A stretch of DNA of 57,642 nucleotides from the NCBI GenBank assembly GCA_020447005.1, contig JAGRDO010000040.1, forward strand, positions 224 through 57,865, written 5' to 3'. Numbering within the stretch: position 1 is the stretch's first letter; each line of letters opens with the position of its first letter. Origin of the DNA: Paracoccaceae bacterium (GTDB lineage Bacteria; Pseudomonadota; Alphaproteobacteria; Rhodobacterales; Rhodobacteraceae). The notes under the pieces were generated by a model, which was given only the letters and a program-made list of their open reading frames with translations, was not told where the DNA came from and ran no database searches. The translations under genes were made by a program, and so were the position numbers. Below are positions 42,563 through 51,361 of this stretch, one piece after another.

Positions 42563-43711
42563 ATGGCGGAAGACCTGATCCTTGTCGTCAATGCCGGGTC
42601 TTCGTCGATCAAGGCGGCGGTGTTCGACGGGCGATTGGCCGAGGTCGCGGCCGGTGCGGTCAGCGAGATCGGCGGCAAGGCGCGGCTGCGGGCGGGGGAT
42701 GGGGACCGGGCCTGCGATGCGCCCGACCATGGCGCGGCCCTGGCGCTTCTGCTTGGCGCGTTCGAACGCGGGGGCCATCCGGTCGCCGCGCTGAGCGCCG
42801 CCGGGCACCGTGTCGTCCACGGGGGGCGCGCCTTCGCCCGGCCAGCGCTGGTGACGCCCGAGGTCGTGGCCGCCATCGAGGCCTGCATCCCGCTTGCACC
42901 CCTGCATAATCCCGCGAACCTCGCCCCGATCCGGGCCTTGCAGCGGCTGGCGCCCGGCCTGCCGCAGGTGGCCTGCTTCGACACCGCCTTCCATGCCACC
43001 AATCCCGAGGTCGCGCTGCGCTATGCCCTGCCGCCGGCAGAGGAGGCGAAGGGGCTTCGCCGCTACGGCTTCCACGGCATATCCTTTGCGAGCCTGTCGG
43101 CGCGGGTCCCGAAGCTGCTGGGCCGCAGGCCCGAGCGTCTGCTGGCGCTTCACCTCGGCAACGGCGCCTCGCTCTGTGCGATCCGGGCCGGTGCGTCGGT
43201 CGCGACCTCGATGGGCTATTCGCCGCTTGACGGGCTGACGATGGGGACGCGGACGGGCAATATCGACGGGAATGCCGTCCTGCGCCTTGCCGCCGATCAC
43301 GGGATCGGGGGGGCCGCCCGCATTCTCAACCATGAAAGCGGGCTGAAGGGGCTTGGCGGCGCGTCCGACATGCGGGCGCTGCATGCCGCGGGGACCGACG
43401 AGGCGCGTTTCGCCATCGCGCATTTCTGCTATTGGGCGGTGCGGCATGCCGGGTCGGCCATCGCGGCGATGGGTGGGCTGGACTGTCTGGCGTTCACCGG
43501 CGGCATTGGCGAGAACGACGTCCATGTGCGCGCCGAGATTGCCGCGGGGCTGGGTTTTGCCGGCGTTTCGCTGGACGCGGCGGCGAACGCGGCCTCGGCC
43601 GCGCGGATCGACCGCGCCGGCAGCGCGGTGCCGGTCCTGATCGTGCCCGCCGAAGAGGAACGCCATATCGCGGCCGAAGTGCGAACCGTTCTTGGGCGGG
43701 CCGTCGAATGA
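42563..43711 (+). CDS. ackA: Acetate kinase
   Basis: The 382-residue ASKHA-fold kinase has LVVNAGSSSIKAAVFDG, AAGHRVVHGGRAF, FDTAFHATNPEVALRYALP, YGFHGISFASLS, LHLGNGASLCAI, GLTMGTRTGNIDG and AFTGGIGEND, together diagnostic of AckA. It converts acetyl phosphate and ADP to acetate and ATP, or the reverse. In most described xsc clusters this place is taken by phosphotransacetylase (pta). Here the kinase is separated from the exporter gene by a single base and so belongs to the xsc operon. Confidence 0.94.
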   Translation: MAEDLILVVNAGSSSIKAAVFDGRLAEVAAGAVSEIGGKARLRAGDGDRACDAPDHGAALALLLGAFERGGHPVAALSAAGHRVVHGGRAFARPALVTPEVVAAIEACIPLAPLHNPANLAPIRALQRLAPGLPQVACFDTAFHATNPEVALRYALPPAEEAKGLRRYGFHGISFASLSARVPKLLGRRPERLLALHLGNGASLCAIRAGASVATSMGYSPLDGLTMGTRTGNIDGNAVLRLAADHGIGGAARILNHESGLKGLGGASDMRALHAAGTDEARFAIAHFCYWAVRHAGSAIAAMGGLDCLAFTGGIGENDVHVRAEIAAGLGFAGVSLDAAANAASAARIDRAGSAVPVLIVPAEEERHIAAEVRTVLGRAVE

Positions 43712-43794
43712 TGGCGCGCGGGCGGAACAATCGGGTTGCATTTGCGGCGGATTGGAAAGAGCGTTCCGCTTGCGGGAAGACTTGAGGAACGGAC

Positions 43795-46581
43795 ATGACC
43801 TACCGGCAGCCGAAACTGGACACATCTCCCAAGGTCTCGGACGAGGTGAGGAAAACCACCTGCTACATGTGTGCCTGCCGTTGCGGCATCAATGTCCATC
43901 TCAAATCGGGCAAGGTCAGCTATATCGAGGGCAACCGCGACCATCCGGTGAACAGGGGCGTGCTTTGCGCCAAGGGGGCGTCGGGGATCATGCAGGTCAC
44001 CGCGCCGTCGCGGTTGCGGGCGCCGCTGAAGCGGGTCGGTCCGCGCGGATCGGGCGCGTTCGAGGAAATCGGCTGGGACGAGGCGCTGGAACTGGCGGTG
44101 TCATGGCTGAAACCCCTGCGCGAGACGGCGCCCGAGAAACTGGCCTTCTTCACCGGGCGCGATCAGTCGCAAAGTTTTACGAGCTTCTGGGCGCAGGGCT
44201 TTGGCACGCCGAATTACGCGGCCCATGGCGGTTTTTGTTCGGTCAACATGGCGGCGGCCGGGATCTATACGATGGGCGGCGCATTCTGGGAGTTCGGCCA
44301 GCCCGACTGGGACAGGGCGAAGCTGTTCATCCTGTTCGGCGTGGCCGAGGACCATGACAGCAACCCGATCAAGATCGGCATCGGCAAGCTGAAGGCGCGG
44401 GGGGCGCGTGTCATCGGCGTCAACCCGGTCCGCACCGGCTATAACGGTGTGGCCGATGACTGGTACGGGGTCACGCCGGGCACGGACGGGCTGTTGATCC
44501 TGTCGGTGATCCATGAGCTTTTGAAGGCGGGCAGGGTCGACCTCGATTACCTTGCCCGCTTTACCAATGCGCCCTGTCTGGTGGATGAGGCCGAGGGGCC
44601 GGGCCGGGGCCTGTTGCTGCGCGACAAGGACGGCAAGCTTCTGGTCATCGACAAGGCGACCGGCAAGCCGGCCCCCTTCGACAGGACAGGCGTCCGCCCC
44701 GACCTTGGTGCGACCCACAAGGGCGCGCGCACCGTCTTTCAGCACCTTGCCGAACGCTATCTGTCCGAAGAATACGCGCCCGAAGCCGTGGCCGGACGAA
44801 CCGGCATTCCGGCAGAGCGTATCAGGGGGCTTGCGGCCGAGATCGCGCATGCGGCCTTTGATGCGCCCGTCGTGCTTGACCGCGCATGGACCGATTTCCG
44901 GGGCGATGTCCACAGGCAGATGACCGGCCGCCCGGTGGCCTTCCATGCGATGCGGGGCATCAGCGCGCATTCGAACGGGTTCCAGACCTGCCGGGCGCTG
45001 CATCTGCTGCAGATCCTGATCGGATCGGTCGAGACACCGGGCGGCTTTCGCTTCAAGCCGCCCTATCCCAAGCCGCCGGAAGCCCATCCCAGGCCCCATA
45101 GCGGCTTCAATCCCTGCCGTCCGCTGAACGGCCCGCATCTGGGGTTCGTCCAGGGGCCGGGGGATCTGGCGCTGAAAGCCGACGGCAGCCCCGCCCGCAT
45201 CGACAAGGCCTTTACCTGGGAAAACCCGATGTCGGCGCACGGGCTGATGCATATGGTCATCCCGAACGCCCATGCCGGCGATCCCTACCGGATCGACACG
45301 CTGCTGCTTTACATGGCCAACATGTCGTGGAATTCGTCGATGAACACCGCGGCGGTCATGGAGATGCTGACCGACAAGGATGAGACGGGCGCCTACAAGA
45401 TCCCCCATATCATCTATTCCGATGCCTATGCCTCGGAAATGGTGGCTTATGCGGACCTGATCCTGCCCGACGCGACCTATCTGGAGCGGCATGACTGTAT
45501 CTCGCTTCTTGACCGGCCGATCTGCGAGGCCGAGGCGGCGGCGGATGCGATCCGCTGGCCGGTGGTCGAACCGGACCGCGAGGTGCGCGGCTTCCAGTCC
45601 GTGCTGGTCGATCTTGCCAACCGCCTCGGGCTGCCGGGCTTTGTCGATGAGGAAGGCCGCGCGAAATACCGCGATTACGCGGATTACATGGTCAACCACG
45701 AACGCCGCCCCGATGTCGGCCCGCTGATGGGCTGGCGCGGCAATGGCGATCAGACCGGGCGCGGGGCGCCGAACCCGGACCAGTTGCAGCGCTATATCGA
45801 CAATGGCGGGTTCGCGACCGCGCATATCCCGGACGAGGCGCAGTTCTTCAAGCCCTGGAACAGGGCCTATCAGGACTGGGCGGTGTCCCTTGGCCTTTAC
45901 GACCAGCCCCAGCCCTATATCTTTTCCCTCTGGTCCGAACCGATGCAGCGCTTCCGGCTGGCCGCCGAGGGGCATGGCGAACGCCAGCCGCCCGAACATC
46001 TGCGCGAACGGGTGGCGCGGACGATGGACCCGCTGCCCATCTGGTACGAGCCTTTCGGCGAGGCGGCAGGTGCGGCCTATCCGGTTCACGCCCTGACCCA
46101 GCGCCCGATGGCGATGTATCACAGCTGGGGTTCGCAGAACGCGTGGCTGCGGCAGATCCATGGCCATAATCCGCTTTATGTGCCGACGAAAATCTGGACC
46201 GAGAAGGGGTTCGCGGATGGCGACTGGGCGCGGGTGACTTCGCCATCGGGCGAGATCGTCGTGCCCGTGGCCCATATGGCGGCGCTGAACGAAAACACGA
46301 TCTGGACGTGGAACGCCATCGGCAAGCGCAAGGGCGCATGGGCGCTGGACCCGGCCGCACCCGAAAGCACGAAGGGCTTTCTTCTCAACCATCTGATCAG
46401 CGAACTCTTGCCGGAAAACGGCGATGGGATGCGGTGGTCAAACTCGGACCCGGTGACAGGGCAGGCGGCGTGGTTCGACCTGCGTGTCAGGATCGAAAAG
46501 GCCGATCCGCCGGGCGAGGCGCAGCCGGCCTTCGGGGCGATCGCGTCACCTGTCCCGCCAGCGCGGAGGAACCGCCCATGA
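43795..46581 (+). CDS. soeA: Sulfite dehydrogenase SoeA-like molybdopterin subunit
   Basis: The 928-residue protein is a DMSO-reductase-family molybdoenzyme. Its N-terminal [4Fe-4S] site uses Cys23, Cys26, Cys30 and Cys58 (CYMCACRCG ... GVLCAKG). Molybdopterin-binding blocks follow (GRDQSQSFTSFWAQGFG, GVNPVRTGYNGVADDWYG, MANMSWNSSMNTAA, ADLILPDATYLERHD) with a C-terminal dinucleotide-binding barrel (HSWGSQNAWLRQIHG). No Tat signal is present, which matches the cytoplasmic SoeABC complex that oxidises sulfite to sulfate. The position after xsc-tauE-ackA supports sulfite as substrate, although related polysulfide or DMSO reductases look similar. It overlaps soeB by ATGA. Confidence 0.87.
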   Translation: MTYRQPKLDTSPKVSDEVRKTTCYMCACRCGINVHLKSGKVSYIEGNRDHPVNRGVLCAKGASGIMQVTAPSRLRAPLKRVGPRGSGAFEEIGWDEALELAVSWLKPLRETAPEKLAFFTGRDQSQSFTSFWAQGFGTPNYAAHGGFCSVNMAAAGIYTMGGAFWEFGQPDWDRAKLFILFGVAEDHDSNPIKIGIGKLKARGARVIGVNPVRTGYNGVADDWYGVTPGTDGLLILSVIHELLKAGRVDLDYLARFTNAPCLVDEAEGPGRGLLLRDKDGKLLVIDKATGKPAPFDRTGVRPDLGATHKGARTVFQHLAERYLSEEYAPEAVAGRTGIPAERIRGLAAEIAHAAFDAPVVLDRAWTDFRGDVHRQMTGRPVAFHAMRGISAHSNGFQTCRALHLLQILIGSVETPGGFRFKPPYPKPPEAHPRPHSGFNPCRPLNGPHLGFVQGPGDLALKADGSPARIDKAFTWENPMSAHGLMHMVIPNAHAGDPYRIDTLLLYMANMSWNSSMNTAAVMEMLTDKDETGAYKIPHIIYSDAYASEMVAYADLILPDATYLERHDCISLLDRPICEAEAAADAIRWPVVEPDREVRGFQSVLVDLANRLGLPGFVDEEGRAKYRDYADYMVNHERRPDVGPLMGWRGNGDQTGRGAPNPDQLQRYIDNGGFATAHIPDEAQFFKPWNRAYQDWAVSLGLYDQPQPYIFSLWSEPMQRFRLAAEGHGERQPPEHLRERVARTMDPLPIWYEPFGEAAGAAYPVHALTQRPMAMYHSWGSQNAWLRQIHGHNPLYVPTKIWTEKGFADGDWARVTSPSGEIVVPVAHMAALNENTIWTWNAIGKRKGAWALDPAAPESTKGFLLNHLISELLPENGDGMRWSNSDPVTGQAAWFDLRVRIEKADPPGEAQPAFGAIASPVPPARRNRP

Positions 46582-47315
46582 CCGCCCTGCCACCGCCTTC
46601 GGCCAGGAAACTGGGCCTGGTCATCGATCTGGATACCTGCGTCGGCTGCCAGGCCTGCGTGACCGCCTGCAAGGGCTGGAACGATCAGGGCTATGGTGTT
46701 CCGCTTTCAGATCAGAATGCCTGGGGATCAGAGCCTTCGGGGACGTTCCTCAACCGGGTGCACGCTTACGAGGTGCAGCCGGATACCGGCCCCGCGCAGG
46801 TCGTCAACTTTCCCCGGTCGTGCCTTCATTGCGAAAACGCGCCCTGTGTGACGGTCTGCCCGACCGGCGCCAGCTACAAGCGGGCCGAGGACGGGATCGT
46901 TCTGGTGAACGAGGACGCCTGCATCGGTTGCGGGCTTTGCGCATGGGCCTGCCCCTATGGCGCGCGGGAACTGGACGGGGCCGCCGGCGTGATGAAGAAA
47001 TGCACGCTTTGCGTTGACCGGATCTATAATGAAAACCTGCCCGAGGCGGATCGGGTGCCGGCCTGTGTCCGCACCTGCCCGACCGGGGCGCGGCATTTTG
47101 GCGATCTTGGCGACAGCGAAAGCGCGGTCAGCCGGCTGGTGGCCGAGCGCGGCGGCTATGACCTGATGCCGGAACTTGGCACCAGCCCGGTGAACAAGTA
47201 CTTGCCGCCACGCGCCAAGGGTGCGGATGAGCGGGTGGACATCCTCGCCCCCCTGCTGGACGTGAAGGCGTCCGGTTTCGCCGGTTGGCTCGACCGGCTG
47301 CTGGAGAAGATCTGA
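46578..47315 (+). CDS. soeB: SoeB-like iron-sulfur electron-transfer subunit
   Basis: The 245-residue ferredoxin-like protein has four Cys clusters of the DmsB/PhsB type: DTCVGCQACVTACKGW, SCLHCENAPCVTVCPTGA, DACIGCGLCAWACPYGA and KKCTLCVDRI...VPACVRTCPTGA. These should bind four [4Fe-4S] clusters. It passes electrons from the SoeA molybdenum site to the membrane subunit. There is no export signal. The start is set by the ATGA overlap with soeA, and the soeC start overlaps its stop (TGATG). Confidence 0.9.
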   Translation: MTALPPPSARKLGLVIDLDTCVGCQACVTACKGWNDQGYGVPLSDQNAWGSEPSGTFLNRVHAYEVQPDTGPAQVVNFPRSCLHCENAPCVTVCPTGASYKRAEDGIVLVNEDACIGCGLCAWACPYGARELDGAAGVMKKCTLCVDRIYNENLPEADRVPACVRTCPTGARHFGDLGDSESAVSRLVAERGGYDLMPELGTSPVNKYLPPRAKGADERVDILAPLLDVKASGFAGWLDRLLEKI

Positions 47316-48220
47316 TGCATCCCGCACCTTCCGTCATCATCTTCACGGTTCTTTCGGGCGCGGGGTTCGGGCTGTTGTTCTTTCTTGCGCTGGGGGCCGC
47401 CCCGGTCTTTGGCCTTGCCGCGCTTCTGCTATGGGGGACCGGATATGCGCTGGCGGTCATCGGGCTGCTTGCCTCGACATTCCACCTTGGCAATCCCCAG
47501 CGCGCGCTGCGGGCCTTCACGCAATGGCGGACAAGCTGGCTTAGCCGGGAGGGCTGGGCATCTGTCGGCGCGCTTCTGCTGCTGGTGCCGGTGGCGCTGG
47601 CCGCGATTGCCGGGGGCGCGCTGCCGCCGGTTTTCGGACTGGTCGGCGCGGCGTTCTGTCTGGCGACGGTTGCCGCGACCTCGATGATCTATGCGCAGCT
47701 CAAAACCGTTCCGCGCTGGAACTATTGGACCACACCGGCGCTGTTTCTTGCCTTCGCGGCGACGGCAGGGGCGATCCTGACCGGCCGGAACCTGCCCGCG
47801 GCCATTCTTTCGGCCGCGCTCGGGGTGGTGCTGGTCCTGTCCTTCAGGCTGGGCGATGGCCGGTTCGCGCGGCGCGGGGCAAGCCTTGGGACGGCGACGG
47901 GGCTTGGCCGGCTGGGGGCGCCCCGTGTGCTTGCGCCGGCGCATACAAGTTCGAACTATCTCATGAAGGAAATGATCCATGTGGTCGGCCGCAAGCATTC
48001 GCGCCGTCTGCGCTGGATCGCGGTGATTTTCGCCTCGGTCCTGCCGTTGCTGATCATGCTGTTCGTGCCGCCGGTTCCGCCCGTGGTCGCCGTGGCGGCC
48101 CTTCTTCATCTGGCCGGGGCCTTTGTCGCGCGGTGGCTCTTTTTTGCCGAGGCCGAGCATGTGGTCGGGCTTTACTACGGGCAGCGCGGGCCCGAAGGCG
48201 GGACTGCCGGGGGCGGCTAG
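47315..48220 (+). CDS. soeC: SoeC-like DmsC/NrfD-type membrane anchor
   Basis: The 301-residue protein has about eight hydrophobic helices and the DmsC pattern STFHLGNPQRALRAFTQWRTSWLSREGW. A later charged loop, SSNYLMKEMIHVVGRKHSRRLR, precedes the last helices. It should anchor SoeAB at the cytoplasmic face and reduce quinone. It ends four bases inside the convergent LysR gene. The order A-B-C with two overlaps indicates one transcript. Confidence 0.88.
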   Translation: MHPAPSVIIFTVLSGAGFGLLFFLALGAAPVFGLAALLLWGTGYALAVIGLLASTFHLGNPQRALRAFTQWRTSWLSREGWASVGALLLLVPVALAAIAGGALPPVFGLVGAAFCLATVAATSMIYAQLKTVPRWNYWTTPALFLAFAATAGAILTGRNLPAAILSAALGVVLVLSFRLGDGRFARRGASLGTATGLGRLGAPRVLAPAHTSSNYLMKEMIHVVGRKHSRRLRWIAVIFASVLPLLIMLFVPPVPPVVAVAALLHLAGAFVARWLFFAEAEHVVGLYYGQRGPEGGTAGGG

Positions 48221-49179
48221 GCCTCGATAAGGCGAAATTCGGCGTCAAGCCAGGGCGCAAGCCCGGTCATCGGCGCGATCAGCCGTTCGCGGATGATGAC
48301 GCGCATGCTGGCCGCCATTTCCGACCCGATGGAGCCGGGCAGGTCTTCGCGCGCGTATAGGGCAATCTCGCGCGAAAGGGGGTCTAGCGGCAGAGGGGAA
48401 ATCGTGACCTTGGACAGAAATTCCCGCGCCCGGATCAACGCCAGCGGCGTCGTGATCGAATAGCCCGCCCCGCTGGCCACCAGAGCCATGATCGACTGAT
48501 TGCTGTCGATCTCGAACCGGTCGGGCGGGCAAAGCCGGTGCCGCGCCAGATAGGATTCGATCTGCCGGCCAAGCATCTGGCCCCGGTCATAGCGCAGGAG
48601 CGGAAGCTGAGGCAGCACGTCTGCGCCACTGCCGCCGGCGCGGAACCCGGCAGGCGTCACCAGCACGAAAGGTTCGCGCAAAAGCGTGTATTGCGTCGTG
48701 CCCGCGACGGCCGTCTCCGGCGTGGCGGCGACCCCGATGTCAAGCGCGCCTTCGGCGAGAAGCGACAAGAGCTGATGACTTGGCCGCGTTGACAGGCTGA
48801 ACTTGCAGTTTTCAAGATTTCTGGCCAGCGCCCGCACCAGATCGGGCGTGATCTCGATATCGAAATCGTCGATCATCCCAAGCTTGAGGCTGGTAAGATG
48901 GGCGACATCGGGCACGGCCAGTTCCGCACTTGCCCGCCGCAACTGACCAAGCGCATCCCTTACGCGGGCCAGATAGAGGCGGCCGGCGGGTGTCGGGGTC
49001 AGGGGCCGGTGGCTGCGGTCCAGCAGCGTGACCCCGAGAGACATTTCGAGATTTGAAATCTGCTGAGAGGCCGCCGGAAGACTGAGCCCGCAAGCCCGTG
49101 CGGCTTCCACCACCGATCCCAGCCGCACGATCGCTTCAAAAAGCTCTAAAGAGCGTATCGTGATCCCTTTTGACAACAC
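48217..49179 (-). CDS. LysR-family transcriptional regulator
   Basis: The protein of about 320 residues has an N-terminal winged helix (ITIRSLELFEAIVRLGSVVEAARACGLSLPAASQQISNLEMSLG, residues about 6-50). A periplasmic-binding-like effector domain follows. No ATG lies near the helix-turn-helix. GTG 49179 is spaced 11 bases from GGAG and gives a normal LysR length; GTG 49191 is also possible, and far-upstream ATGs would add unrelated residues. It is convergent with soeC and divergent, across about 500 bp, from the ABC importer operon. The importer is the more likely target. Confidence 0.85.
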   Translation of the reverse strand: MLSKGITIRSLELFEAIVRLGSVVEAARACGLSLPAASQQISNLEMSLGVTLLDRSHRPLTPTPAGRLYLARVRDALGQLRRASAELAVPDVAHLTSLKLGMIDDFDIEITPDLVRALARNLENCKFSLSTRPSHQLLSLLAEGALDIGVAATPETAVAGTTQYTLLREPFVLVTPAGFRAGGSGADVLPQLPLLRYDRGQMLGRQIESYLARHRLCPPDRFEIDSNQSIMALVASGAGYSITTPLALIRAREFLSKVTISPLPLDPLSREIALYAREDLPGSIGSEMAASMRVIIRERLIAPMTGLAPWLDAEFRLIEA

Positions 49180-49691
49180 GGGTGCCAACACTCCTGCCCG
49201 GCTTCGGATTTCAATATTCTGAAGCTGAGGCCGGACAAAATCAACCGACGCCGTGCCAGAGACGGTTCCGTTCAGTTCGGGCGCGCCGGCGTCGGTCCAT
49301 GGGGGCATAGGGTCGCTTTTTGTTGTTTGAATAGCCGCGCCACAGGCATAAGGTGGCATGGCTAGGGCAGGGCGCGGGGGCATTTCGATTTGCGCGACGA
49401 GAGCAGATCCGGGGTTTGGCCCATATGTGGGGCATTGGACAGAGCCTGTGCTTTTCCGCAGGCGTTTGCCAGCACCGCCAGACAAAGAAGGCTTTCAGGC
49501 AATTGATCGCGCCGCGACAAAATGCGCGCCACGAACCTTGCCGGGCCTTGCCGGCGGACCGGACACGCCTGTGAACCGCAAGAGATCAAAAAAACACAAG
49601 CAGGAGGCTTGACCGTCTGTCGCCGCCGTGTCGAGACTGGACACAAAGTAACAAGCGCATGGACGATGCGCATTCAACAAGGGAGAAACGA
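49180..49691. other. 512-bp gap between lysR and the ABC importer, no supported gene
   Basis: Short open frames of 70-105 codons occur on both strands but lack ribosome sites and family-like sequence. An A-rich patch with a good AGGAGG (49582-49607) and the GGGAG ribosome site of the next gene (49681-49685) lie at the right side. A single CTGGACACAA (49637-49646) resembles one TauR half-site but has no partner at the right spacing. The gap presumably holds the divergent promoters. Confidence 0.6.
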
Positions 49692-51260
49692 ATGACCGAA
49701 ACGATGAAAAACGGCGGCGTGCTCAGCCGTCGCGGTCTGCTCAAGGGGGCGACCGCTTTGGGTGCGGCGGGGCTGATTCTGCCCGCGAGCATGCGCAAGG
49801 CCATGGCCGAGCCGAAGAAGGGCGGAACCCTGCGCATCGCCATCACCGGCGGCTCGACCACCGACAGCCTCGATCCGGCGACCTGGTCGGAACTGTTCGT
49901 GCAGGTCTTCGCGGCCTGCCGCGTCAACTACCTGACCGAGATCGCCGCCGACGGCTCGCTGGTCGGCGAACTTGCCGAAAGCTGGGAAGCCTCGGCCGAT
50001 GCCGCCACCTGGCGCTTCAAGATCCGCAGCGGCGTGACCTTCCACAGCGGCAAGAGCCTGACGCCCGATGATGTCGTTGCCTCGATCAACCATCACCGTG
50101 GCGAGGACAGCAAATCGGCCGCAAAGCCGATCGTCGAACAGATCAAGGACATCGCCATCGATGGCGACACGGTCGTCTTCACGCTGGTGGCCGGCAATGC
50201 CGACTTCCCCTTCATCATGTCGGATTACCACCTGGCCATCCTGCCGAGCGCGGACGGCAAGATCGACCCTGCGACCGAGGATGGCACCGGCGGCTATATC
50301 GTCGACAGCTGGGAAGCGGGCGTCAACGCCAAGGTCAAGCGCAACCCGAACTACTGGAAGGCGGATCGGGCGCATTTCGACGCGGTCGAGCTTTATTCGA
50401 TCCTCGATTCCACCGCGCGCCAGAACGCGCTGCTGACCGGTCAGGTCGACGTGATCGACAAGGTCGATATCAACACGGTCGGTCTTCTGTCGCAGGCGCC
50501 CGGCATCAAGATCCTGGCGACCACGGGTACGCAGCACTTCGTTTTCCCGATGGATTACCGCGCGGCTCCGTTCAGCGACAACAACGTGCGTCTGGCCCTG
50601 AAATACGCCATCGACCGCGAGGAAATGGTGCAGAAGATCCTTGGCGGCTATGGCGCGGTCGGCAACGACCATCCGATCGGACCGGGCGACCAGTTCTTTG
50701 CCGCCGATCTCGAACAGCATGCCTATGACGCGGACAAGGCGAAGTTCTACCTGAAGGAAGCGGGCATGGATTCGCTCAACATCCAGCTTTCCGCAGCGGA
50801 CGCGGCCTTTGCGGGGGCGGTCGACGCAGCCGTCCTTTATTCCGAAAAGGCCGCCGCCGCCGGCATCAATATCGAGGTCGTGCGCGAGCCGAACGACGCC
50901 TATTGGGACAACGTCTGGATGAAGAAGCCGTTCTGCGCGTCCTATTGGGGCGGCCGTCCGACGCCGGACTGGATGTTCACGACGGCCTATGCCGCCGGTG
51001 CGCCGTGGAACGAAAGCTATTGGGATAACCCCCGGTTCAACGAACTTCTGCTTGCGGCACGCTCGGAGCTCGACTTTGCCAAGCGCAAGGACATGTATCA
51101 CGAGATGCAGATGATCTGCCAGAAAGAGGGCTCGACCGTCACGCCGATGTTCGCCAGCTATGTCATGGCGCATACCGACAAGGTGGCGACGCCGGACCAG
51201 GTTGCGACGAACTGGGGCCTCGACGGGTTCCGCTGCGTCGAGCGCTGGTGGTTCGCCTGA
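49692..51260 (+). CDS. ABC importer substrate-binding protein, family 5 (peptide/nickel type)
   Basis: The 522-residue protein has a twin-arginine-type leader (SRRGLLKGATALGAAGLILPAS) ending near residue 40 at AMAEPKKGG. A family 5 binding-protein body follows: GGTLRIAITGGSTTDSLDPATW, VTFHSGKSLTPDDVVASINHHRG, GTQHFVFPMDYRAAPFSDNNVRLAL. It should capture a small peptide or related solute in the periplasm. ATG 49692 follows GGGAGAAACGA. It leads four genes encoding a whole importer. The ligand cannot be read from sequence. Confidence 0.92.
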   Translation: MTETMKNGGVLSRRGLLKGATALGAAGLILPASMRKAMAEPKKGGTLRIAITGGSTTDSLDPATWSELFVQVFAACRVNYLTEIAADGSLVGELAESWEASADAATWRFKIRSGVTFHSGKSLTPDDVVASINHHRGEDSKSAAKPIVEQIKDIAIDGDTVVFTLVAGNADFPFIMSDYHLAILPSADGKIDPATEDGTGGYIVDSWEAGVNAKVKRNPNYWKADRAHFDAVELYSILDSTARQNALLTGQVDVIDKVDINTVGLLSQAPGIKILATTGTQHFVFPMDYRAAPFSDNNVRLALKYAIDREEMVQKILGGYGAVGNDHPIGPGDQFFAADLEQHAYDADKAKFYLKEAGMDSLNIQLSAADAAFAGAVDAAVLYSEKAAAAGINIEVVREPNDAYWDNVWMKKPFCASYWGGRPTPDWMFTTAYAAGAPWNESYWDNPRFNELLLAARSELDFAKRKDMYHEMQMICQKEGSTVTPMFASYVMAHTDKVATPDQVATNWGLDGFRCVERWWFA

Positions 51261-51361
51261 TGATCCCGGCCCCGGCGTCCGCGCCGGGGCCACTTGCCCC
51301 GAGCGGGCCAAGCCGGGCCAGAGAGCCCGTGCGACAACCATGAATTTCGGGGGGCCGTTAC

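Noticed and set aside
49637-49646. Single TauR-like half-site (CTGGACACAA) before the ABC importer
   Set aside because: It matches 8 of 10 positions but has no second half-site 22-23 bases away, unlike the three accepted sites.
49609-49695. 28-codon TTG-initiated frame ending as ATGA at the binding-protein start
   Set aside because: AGGAGG is only one base from the TTG, too close for initiation, and the peptide has no recognisable features.
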